A stretch of DNA of 64,000 nucleotides from Methyloversatilis universalis FAM5 (GTDB lineage: Bacteria; Pseudomonadota; Gammaproteobacteria; Burkholderiales; Rhodocyclaceae): NCBI RefSeq assembly GCF_000214035.2, contig NZ_AFHG01000057.1:124001-188000 (forward strand), in the 5' to 3' direction. A program made the translations under genes and the position numbers. Below the pieces are notes generated by a model, which had not been told where the DNA came from, did not search any database, and saw only the letters and a program-made list of their open reading frames with translations. Shown here one piece after another: positions 57,715-64,000 of this stretch (positions are counted from its first letter, which is position 1; each line of letters starts with the position of its first letter).

Positions 57715-58442
57715 ACGGGGCCGAACATCCGGCCGGTCGCTACGGCAACCCGGAACTGCTGGACCGCCTGGCCGCTGCCTATGTGTTGGGCACCCTGGGC
57801 CGCCTGTCGCGTCGCCGCTTCGAGCGGCTGGTGCGCAGCCGCGAGCCCGCGGCGCGCGCCCTGAAGAAATGGGAAAGCCATGGAGCCGCGCTGGCTGCGG
57901 TCGTGCCGCCGGTACAGCCGTCGTCCGCCGTGTGGCGCGGCATAGAACGCCGCACCGGGCTCGGTGCCCCCGCGTCGTGCCGGTGGGCGGGCTGGCTGCG
58001 GCCTGCGCTGGGCTTCGCCTGCGGCCTGCTTCTGACGGTGGGCGTGGCACGCCTGCAGCCGGACTGGATCGTGTCGGCCAATCTGCCGCCGCAGGCAGTG
58101 CTTCCGGCCAGCTATGTCGGCCTGCTGACCGATGCCGATGGCCGCCCCGCAGCCCTGGCGTCGTCGCGCCGGCGGGGCGCTGACCTCAGCGTGAAGCTGC
58201 TGCAGCCGCTGGCGTTGCCGGCCAGTCAGGTGGCGGTACTGTGGGCGCTGCCGAAAGACCGGGCGCCCTTCCGTCTCGGCGTGCTGCAGGCGGCGCCCAA
58301 ACAGATGCTGAAGATGTCCGACACCTCGGAGGCGCTGCTGTCCGAGGTGGATGAGCTGGGCGTGTCCTTCGAACCTTCAGCCGACGCGGCAGGCCCGTCG
58401 GACGGCTTCGTGCTGCGCGGCCACTGCGTCAAGCTGTGGTGA
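57711..58442 (+). CDS. Anti-sigma factor, RskA-like
   Basis: A 243-residue single-pass membrane protein. The cytoplasmic N-terminus (LLDRLAAAYVLGTLGRLSRRRFERL) is an anti-sigma helix bundle without the HxxxCxxC zinc motif; one membrane helix lies at about 96-114; the periplasmic part is the RskA domain (YVGLLTDADGRPAALASSRRRGADLSVKLL). It should hold the sigma factor at the membrane until released. Confidence 0.85.
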   Translation: MNGAEHPAGRYGNPELLDRLAAAYVLGTLGRLSRRRFERLVRSREPAARALKKWESHGAALAAVVPPVQPSSAVWRGIERRTGLGAPASCRWAGWLRPALGFACGLLLTVGVARLQPDWIVSANLPPQAVLPASYVGLLTDADGRPAALASSRRRGADLSVKLLQPLALPASQVAVLWALPKDRAPFRLGVLQAAPKQMLKMSDTSEALLSEVDELGVSFEPSADAAGPSDGFVLRGHCVKLW

Positions 58443-58460
58443 GAACGGTGCGGACCGGCT

Positions 58461-59312
58461 TCAGTCGTCCTGCCGGCGCACGCACCAGCGCAGCCGTGCC
58501 GGCTGGCCGGCGTCGCCGGTGAGCACCGCGTTCTGGCCGAAGGCGGCGCCGATGCGCAGCGCCTCTTCGCCGCTGAGGCCGGCGCACAGCAGCGCAGGTT
58601 CGCTCCAGCCCGCGTCGGCGCTGCGGTTCTGCGCCTCGACCACGGCCAGACCGCGCTGCGTCAGCAGGGCGCGCAGCGCGGCATGGGCGGCGCGGTTGCT
58701 GTCGTCGTCGCTGCGCGACGACCATGGATTGACCGCCGCGATCAGCGCCCACTGAGCCTGTCCCTGGGCCGCCAGCCAGCGGTCCAGTGCCGCCGACGGT
58801 GCGCCGACGTTCAGCACCGCTTCGCCGTCGGGCAAAGCCACCGCGTAGTCACAGCCTTCGTAGGCGCCGGCCAGCGCATCGCTGACCGGAACGGTCGGCA
58901 GGCCGAGCCGGGCGAGCAGCGTGGCGCGCCACAGCGCCGACGGCAAGCGCGGACGCGCTGCGGATTCCCGCTGCTTCGCGCTCCACACCGAACCGGGAAA
59001 GTGGGCGTCGTCCGGCCAGCGGCCGATCACGTGCCAGTGCAGGTGCGGCACCATGTTGCCGAGGCTGCCGAGGTTGATCTTTTCCGGCTGGGCCACTTCG
59101 CGCACGCAGCGCTCGACCTGCCACACCACATTCATCAGGTGATCGCGGTCGGCATCGGCGAGGTCGGTCATTTCCCGCACGTGACCGTTCCAGATCACGC
59201 GCAGGAAGGCCGGGTGGTCCGGGTCGCGCGCGTCGATCACGCGCAGCCGGTCGTCGCGCCACAGCCAGTGATGGCCGGGCGTGTCGTCACAGATCGGGCA
59301 ATTGTCGGACAT
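58461..59312 (-). CDS. HIT domain - DUF3293 fusion protein
   Basis: A 283-residue two-domain protein. Residues 1-120 are a HIT hydrolase: a Cys pair near the start (CPICDD), then LGSLGNMVPHLHWHVIGRW with the His triad in HLHWH. Residues about 145-283 match DUF3293 (ALIAAVNPWSSRSDDDSN, AFGQNAVLTGD). The HIT half should hydrolyse a nucleotide conjugate; DUF3293 is uncharacterised. The stop is just past the anti-sigma gene on the other strand. Confidence 0.75.
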   Translation of the reverse strand: MSDNCPICDDTPGHHWLWRDDRLRVIDARDPDHPAFLRVIWNGHVREMTDLADADRDHLMNVVWQVERCVREVAQPEKINLGSLGNMVPHLHWHVIGRWPDDAHFPGSVWSAKQRESAARPRLPSALWRATLLARLGLPTVPVSDALAGAYEGCDYAVALPDGEAVLNVGAPSAALDRWLAAQGQAQWALIAAVNPWSSRSDDDSNRAAHAALRALLTQRGLAVVEAQNRSADAGWSEPALLCAGLSGEEALRIGAAFGQNAVLTGDAGQPARLRWCVRRQDD

Positions 59313-59342
59313 CTCAGTCGTTCAGATAGGTGCTGCGCAACC

Positions 59343-59364
59343 GGTCGGCTGTGCAAAGCCGACC
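59343..59364. repeat. Hairpin repeat with GTGCAA loop, copy 1
   Basis: GGTCGGCT-GTGCAA-AGCCGACC is a perfect 8-base stem around a GTGCAA loop. A second hairpin with the same loop lies about 90 bases downstream. Confidence 0.6.
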
Positions 59365-59435
59365 GTGGATGAGCGCAGCCCCCTTGGCGGGGGTGAGGCA
59401 GGGGTTTCGCAGCGCATGCGCTGCGCCTGCCAAAC

Positions 59436-59459
59436 GGGCCGGCTGTGCAAAGCCGGCCC
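59436..59459. repeat. Hairpin repeat with GTGCAA loop, copy 2
   Basis: GGGCCGGCT-GTGCAA-AGCCGGCCC is a 9-base stem. Stem bases differ from copy 1 but pairing and loop are kept, which argues for selection on structure. A 14-base GCAGCGCATGCGCTGC-type palindrome lies between the two. Confidence 0.6.
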
Positions 59460-59493
59460 TCCTGAGCGAACGCAGTGAGCGTGGGGGCCTCAT

Positions 59494-61116
59494 TCAGTCG
59501 TCAATGCCCTGGCTGGCGAGGTAGTCCTCGTAACCGCCGCGGTAATCGATGATCTGGCCGTCGCCGCGGACTTCGAGCACGCGGGTGGCCAGCGTGGACA
59601 CGAATTCGCGGTCGTGCGACACGAAGAACAGCGTGCCGTCGAAGGCGTCGAGGCCGCCGTTCAGCGACTCGATCGATTCCATGTCCATGTGGTTGGTCGG
59701 TTCGTCGAGCAGCAGCACGTTGTTCCGCTGCAGCATGAGCCGGCCGAACATCATGCGGCCCTGTTCGCCGCCGGACAGCACGCGCACCGCCTTCTTCACG
59801 TCGTCACCGCCGAACAGCAGCCGGCCCAGCGTGCCGCGGATCAGCGTGATCGCGTCGTCGCCCTCGTAGCCGCCCTCGCGCACATAGCCGCTGATCCAGT
59901 CGGTCAGGTTCTCGTCGCTGTCGAAGTCGGCCGAGTGGTCCTGCGCGAAATAGCCGAGGCGGGCCTTTTCTGCCCACTTGATCGAGCCGTGCTGCGGCGT
60001 CAGTTCGCCGACCAGCAGCTTCAGGAAGGTGGTCTTGCCGACGCCGTTCTCGCCAATGATGGCCACGCGGTCGCCGCCGTCGAAGGTGGCGGTGAAGCCC
60101 TTCAGGATCTGCGGACCGCCGTCATAGCCGAACACCACGTTGTCCAGTTCGACCGCCTGCCGGTGCAGCTTCTCCTTCGGGTCGTAGTCAAAGCGTATCC
60201 ACGGATACTGGCGCGAGCTGGGCTTGAATTCCTCGATCTTGATCTTGTCGATCATCTTCAGGCGCGAGGTGGCCTGCTTGGACTTGGACTTGTTGGCCGA
60301 GAAGCGGCGCACGAAGCTCTGCAGCTCGGCCACCCGCTCCTTCGCCTTGGCGTTGGCTGCGGCGGACCGTTCGCGCGCCTGGGTCGATGCTTCGATGTAG
60401 TCGTCCCAGGTGCCCGGATACAGCCGGATGGTGGCGTAGTCCAGATCGGCCATGTGGGTGCACACCTGGTTCAGGAAGTGGCGGTCGTGGCTGATGATCA
60501 CCATGGTGCTGTTGCGCTCGTTCAGCGTGTGTTCGAGCCAGCGGATGGTGTTGATGTCCAGGTTGTTGGTCGGTTCGTCCAGCAGCAGGATGTCCGGATT
60601 GGCGAACAGCGCCTGGCACAGCAGCACCCGCAGCTTCCAGCCGGGGGCGACCTGGCTCATCGGGCCGTTGTGCTGTTCCGACGGAATGCCCACGCCCAGC
60701 AGCAGTTCGCCGGCGCGCGCCTCGGCGGTGTAGCCGTCGTACTCGGCGAACTGGCCTTCCAGTTCGGCGGCGCGCATGTAGTCCTCTTCGGTCGCGTCCG
60801 GGTTGGCGTAGATCGCGTCCTTCTCCTGCATGCAGGCCCACATTTCGGCGTGGCCCATCATGACCACGTCGAGCACGCGCACGTCTTCGTAGGCGAACTG
60901 GTCCTGGCGCAGGAAGGCCATGCGCTCGTGGGCGTCGATGGACACGTTGCCGGCGGTCGGTTCGAGCACGCCGGCGAGGATTTTCATGAAGGTCGACTTG
61001 CCGGCACCGTTGGCGCCGATCAGGCCATAGCGGTAGCCCTCGCCGAACTTGATGCTGACGTTGTCGAATAGCGGCTTGGCGCCGAACTGCATGGTGATGT
61101 TGGAAGCGGACAGCAT
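59494..61116 (-). CDS. ABC-F family ATPase (YbiT-like)
   Basis: A 540-residue protein with two ABC domains and no membrane part. First P-loop [14 protein letters not shown] and Walker [13 protein letters not shown]; second P-loop [14 protein letters not shown], signature [13 protein letters not shown] and [11 protein letters not shown]. The linker (about 245-320) is charged and helical, as in translation-factor ABC-Fs. The longer 961-residue frame upstream is spurious. It likely acts at the ribosome; closest by layout to YbiT. Confidence 0.9.
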   Translation of the reverse strand: MLSASNITMQFGAKPLFDNVSIKFGEGYRYGLIGANGAGKSTFMKILAGVLEPTAGNVSIDAHERMAFLRQDQFAYEDVRVLDVVMMGHAEMWACMQEKDAIYANPDATEEDYMRAAELEGQFAEYDGYTAEARAGELLLGVGIPSEQHNGPMSQVAPGWKLRVLLCQALFANPDILLLDEPTNNLDINTIRWLEHTLNERNSTMVIISHDRHFLNQVCTHMADLDYATIRLYPGTWDDYIEASTQARERSAAANAKAKERVAELQSFVRRFSANKSKSKQATSRLKMIDKIKIEEFKPSSRQYPWIRFDYDPKEKLHRQAVELDNVVFGYDGGPQILKGFTATFDGGDRVAIIGENGVGKTTFLKLLVGELTPQHGSIKWAEKARLGYFAQDHSADFDSDENLTDWISGYVREGGYEGDDAITLIRGTLGRLLFGGDDVKKAVRVLSGGEQGRMMFGRLMLQRNNVLLLDEPTNHMDMESIESLNGGLDAFDGTLFFVSHDREFVSTLATRVLEVRGDGQIIDYRGGYEDYLASQGIDD

Positions 61117-61248
61117 GGGGAACTCACAAGGCGGGATCGTGCGGACGCGCACGAAAGGCGGGATTGTACCGGAGCGGAAGAGGGCGCCGACCGCGGGTGT
61201 AGAATCCGCGCGCCTGACTTTCAATGCGGATCGCGACCGCCCACGCCC

Positions 61249-62571
61249 ATGGTGCCTCATCTGACCACCGCGCTCACCGGCCCGCTGCTCGCGCTGGAGA
61301 GCCGCTTCCTCGAACGCCAGACCGACATCGAACAGTGGTTCCGCGCGCAGTGGCTGGAACACAGTCCGCCCTTCTACGCCTCGGTCGATCTGCGCAACGC
61401 CGGCTTCAAGCTGGCGCCGGTCGATACCAATCTGTTTCCCGGCGGCTTCAACAACCTGAATGCCGAATTCCTGCCGCTGTGCGTGCAGGCGACCATGACC
61501 GCGGTCGAAAAGCTGTGTCCGGAAGCGCGCAATCTGCTGCTGGTGCCGGAAAACCACACGCGCAACCAGTTCTACCTGCGCAATGTCGCGCGGCTGGCGC
61601 AGATCCTGAAGCTGGCCGGCCTGAACGTGCGCATCGGCAGCCTGATTCCCGACCTGGCCGGCCCCACCGTGCTCGACCTCGGCGACGGCCACAGCCTGAC
61701 GCTGGAACCGCTCATCCGCCTGCCCGGCGGCCGCCGCATCGGCGTCGAAGGTTTCGACCCCTGCGCCATCCTGCTCAACAACGATCTGTCGGCCGGCGTG
61801 CCCGAACTGCTGCAGAACGTGAATGAGCAGACCTTCATCCCGCCGCTGCACGCCGGCTGGACCACGCGCCGCAAGTCGCAGCACTTCGACGCCTACAGCG
61901 AAGTCGCGCGCAGCTTCTCGTCGGTCATGGACATCGACCCGTGGCTGCTCGACCCGCTGTACGACGTGTGCAACGACATCAACTTCCAGGAGCGCAGCGG
62001 CGAGGAATGCCTGGCCACGCGCGTCGGCGCGCTGCTGGCGCGCATCCGCGAGAAGTACGCGCAGCACGGCGTGGACCACGAACCTTTCGTCATCGTGAAG
62101 GCCGATGCCGGCACCTACGGCATGGGCATCATGACGGTGCGCGACCCGTCCGAAGTGGTCGGCCTGAACCGCAAGCAGCGCAACAAGATGGCGGTGGTGA
62201 AGGAAGGGCTGGAAGTCAGTTCGGTGCTGATCCAGGAAGGCGTGCCCACATTCGAAAGCGTCGATGGCGGTGCGGCTGAACCGGTGGTGTACATGATGGA
62301 CCGCTATGTCGTCGGCGGTTTCTACCGGGTGCATGGCGAGCGTGGCATCGACGAGAACCTGAACGCGCCCGGCATGCACTTCAAGCCGCTGGCCTTCGAG
62401 TCCTGCTGCTCGATGCCGGACCCCGGCTGCGCGCCGGATGCCGCGCCCAACCGCTTCTACGCGTATGGCGTGGTGGCGCGGCTGGCGCTGCTGGCCGCCA
62501 GTCTGGAACTGGAGCGCGGCGCACCGCTCGACGCCACCGCGGAAGCGCTGGAAGCGGAACTGCGCGGCTGA
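61249..62571 (+). CDS. gshA: Glutamate-cysteine ligase (TIGR02049 class)
   Basis: A 440-residue enzyme of the third proteobacterial GshA class, distinct from the E. coli type. Conserved parts are [29 protein letters not shown] near residue 42, [14 protein letters not shown], and [18 protein letters not shown] near residue 285, an ATP-grasp-like loop. It makes gamma-glutamylcysteine and is followed by gshB 32 bases later. Confidence 0.92.
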   Translation: MVPHLTTALTGPLLALESRFLERQTDIEQWFRAQWLEHSPPFYASVDLRNAGFKLAPVDTNLFPGGFNNLNAEFLPLCVQATMTAVEKLCPEARNLLLVPENHTRNQFYLRNVARLAQILKLAGLNVRIGSLIPDLAGPTVLDLGDGHSLTLEPLIRLPGGRRIGVEGFDPCAILLNNDLSAGVPELLQNVNEQTFIPPLHAGWTTRRKSQHFDAYSEVARSFSSVMDIDPWLLDPLYDVCNDINFQERSGEECLATRVGALLARIREKYAQHGVDHEPFVIVKADAGTYGMGIMTVRDPSEVVGLNRKQRNKMAVVKEGLEVSSVLIQEGVPTFESVDGGAAEPVVYMMDRYVVGGFYRVHGERGIDENLNAPGMHFKPLAFESCCSMPDPGCAPDAAPNRFYAYGVVARLALLAASLELERGAPLDATAEALEAELRG

Positions 62572-62603
62572 GCTGCCGCCCCGCCCGAAAGGATGCAGAA
62601 CAC

Positions 62604-63554
62604 ATGACCCTGCGCATCGCCTTCATCGTCGACCCGCTCGACAAGCTCAAGCCGGCCAAGGATTCCAGCATCGCCATGATGCGCGAGGCGGCGCGTCGCG
62701 GTCACGACATCTGGGCGGTGCAGCGTGAGGCGCTCAGCCTGCACGGCGACGAGGTGATGGCCGAGGCGGTGCGCATCGTGCCGCAACGCACCGATGCACC
62801 CTGGTATCTGGCGCAGGAAAGCGCCACCCGCGCGCTGCGTGAATTCGACGCGGTGCTGATGCGGCAGGACCCGCCCTTCGATTTCGAATACATCACCGCG
62901 ACCTGGATGCTGGAGCGCGCCGCCGCCGCCGGCGTGCGGGTGTTCAACCACCCGCGCGCCATCCGTGACCACTCGGAGAAGGTGTCGATCTGCGAGTTTC
63001 CGGACCTGATCGCGCCCACGCTGGTGTCGCGCGACACGGTGGCGATCAATGCCTTCATCGACCGCCACGGCGACTGCATCCTGAAGCCGCTGGACGGCAT
63101 GGGCGGTTCGCGCATCTTCCGCGTGCGCGCCGACGACGCCAACCGCAACGTCATCATCGAAACGCTGACCGAGGACGGCGCGCGCACGCTGATGGCGCAG
63201 CGCTACATTCCGGAAATCACCGAAGGCGACAAGCGGGTGCTGCTGATCGCCGGCGAGCCGGTGCCCTACTGTCTGGCACGCATCCCGAAAGCCGGCGAAA
63301 CCCGCGGCAATCTGGCGGCCGGCGGCCGCGGTGTGGCCCAGCCGCTGTCCGAGTCCGACCTGGCGATCGCGCGCAAGCTCGGTCCCGTCCTCGCCGCACG
63401 AGGCCTGCTGCTGGTCGGCCTCGACGTGATCGGCGACCGCCTCACCGAAATCAATGTCACCAGCCCGACCTGCTTCGTCGAAATCACCGAACAGACCGGC
63501 TTCGACGTGGCCGCCATGTTCGTCGATGCGCTGGAACGGGCTGCGCACCGCTGA
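62604..63554 (+). CDS. gshB: Glutathione synthetase
   Basis: A 316-residue ATP-grasp enzyme. [26 protein letters not shown] at the N-terminus, [33 protein letters not shown] (ATP loop) and [22 protein letters not shown] at the C-terminus are all typical. It adds glycine to gamma-glutamylcysteine. It ends inside the start of the apbE gene. Confidence 0.95.
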   Translation: MTLRIAFIVDPLDKLKPAKDSSIAMMREAARRGHDIWAVQREALSLHGDEVMAEAVRIVPQRTDAPWYLAQESATRALREFDAVLMRQDPPFDFEYITATWMLERAAAAGVRVFNHPRAIRDHSEKVSICEFPDLIAPTLVSRDTVAINAFIDRHGDCILKPLDGMGGSRIFRVRADDANRNVIIETLTEDGARTLMAQRYIPEITEGDKRVLLIAGEPVPYCLARIPKAGETRGNLAAGGRGVAQPLSESDLAIARKLGPVLAARGLLLVGLDVIGDRLTEINVTSPTCFVEITEQTGFDVAAMFVDALERAAHR

Positions 63555-64000
63555 GTCTCCGCGCCCGGGTTTCCTCCCGCGGCTGCTGTTCGCGTGCGCC
63601 TGCGCGCTGCTGCTGGCCGGCTGCGGGGTGCGTGACACGCTGGAGCGGCAGGAAGCCTTCGTGTTCGGCACCCGGGTCGAGGTGGTCGTGTACGGCCTCG
63701 ACCGCAGCCGGGCGCGCGAGGCGCTGGCCGAGGTGCTGCAGGAATTCGACCGCCTGCACCGCCGGCTGCATGCCTGGCAGCCGTCGGAACTGACCCGTCT
63801 GAACGCCGCCTTCGGGGCCGGCCGGACGGCGATGATCGACGCCGACATGGCCGCGCTGCTGGGCGCGGTGCAGAGTGCGGCGGTGCGCGGTGAGGATCTG
63901 TTCAATCCGGCCGCCGGCGCGCTGATCGCCGCCTGGGGCTTTCATGCCGACGAATTCCTGCCGCGCCGGCCCGACCCTGCGCTGCGCGACGCGCTGGTCG
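63526..64000 (+). CDS. apbE: FAD:protein FMN transferase ApbE, lipoprotein (3' end outside window)
   Basis: The first 158 codons of an ApbE protein. An ATG inside the end of gshB (29-base overlap) gives a signal sequence with lipobox LLLAGC (Cys33). The mature part has FVFGTRVEVVVYG, EFDRLHRRLHAWQPSELTRLNAAFG and LFNPAAGALIAAWGFH, the expected ApbE N-terminus. ApbE attaches FMN to membrane redox proteins. The start is the only Met before the lipobox but has no clear ribosome site. Confidence 0.85.
   Translation, partial: MRWNGLRTAESPRPGFLPRLLFACACALLLAGCGVRDTLERQEAFVFGTRVEVVVYGLDRSRAREALAEVLQEFDRLHRRLHAWQPSELTRLNAAFGAGRTAMIDADMAALLGAVQSAAVRGEDLFNPAAGALIAAWGFHADEFLPRRPDPALRDALV

Noticed and set aside
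61117-62379. N-terminal extension of the ABC-F frame to 961 residues
   Set aside because: The extra 421 residues are antisense to gshA, and ABC-F homology begins exactly at the Met at 61116.

Overview
The window is GC-rich (roughly two thirds G+C), gene-dense chromosomal DNA. It looks betaproteobacterial, most likely Rhodocyclales. The supporting signs are the atpIBEFHAGDC order, a third-class proteobacterial glutamate-cysteine ligase next to gshB, the UbiK/UbiJ/UbiE ubiquinone genes, a TorF-family porin in front of glnK-amtB, and paired PhoB/PhoR. This placement is an inference from gene content; no rRNA, tRNA, phage, insertion sequence or CRISPR array was seen.

Layout. 0-11 kb: a nitrogen-scavenging operon on the minus strand (porin, glnK, amtB) with a visible sigma54 promoter, a distal NtrC-type site and a terminator; then ubiK, two YceI proteins, a DJ-1/PfpI protein, a ribbon-helix-helix protein, a YgjP-type metallopeptidase, a patatin, a cupin, an entericidin, NnrU and a PPC-domain protein. 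10.8-11.1 kb: a duplicated regulatory block rich in DnaA-box-like sites. 11-25 kb: a superfamily 1 helicase translationally coupled to cobQ, then a cobalamin riboswitch and a ten-gene cobalamin uptake and late-biosynthesis operon (btuB, btuC, btuD, cobO, cobB, bluB, cbiB, cobD, btuF and a second, signal-less BtuF-like gene). REP-like palindromes sit inside and at both edges of this locus.

25-33.7 kb: small genes (OmpW, YaiI, YaeQ, a ParE-type toxin-antitoxin pair, a ClpP-like protease, an RDD protein, a proline-rich TonB-like anchor protein) and two membrane or exported proteins (DUF2339, DUF3617). 33.7-40.9 kb: a tight minus-strand operon of an ArsR-type repressor with a palindromic operator, a PLP-dependent decarboxylase, an acyltransferase/acyl-AMP ligase (Aas-like), an exported protein with a possible permuted papain-like His/Cys pair, and an MFS/acyltransferase fusion. 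This is the best candidate for an undescribed lipid- or amine-modifying pathway.

41-48.2 kb: the complete F1Fo ATP synthase operon with a good sigma70 promoter and a strong terminator. 48-53.3 kb: ubiJ, a Tim44-like protein, ubiE, a DUF971 protein and phoB-phoR with a Pho box. 53.4-56.5 kb: two large, diverged tandem paralogs with PilZ-like C-terminal regions. 56.7-64 kb: a secreted-repeat lipoprotein-like protein, an ECF sigma/anti-sigma pair, a HIT-DUF3293 fusion, an ABC-F ATPase, gshA-gshB and the start of an apbE gene cut by the window edge.
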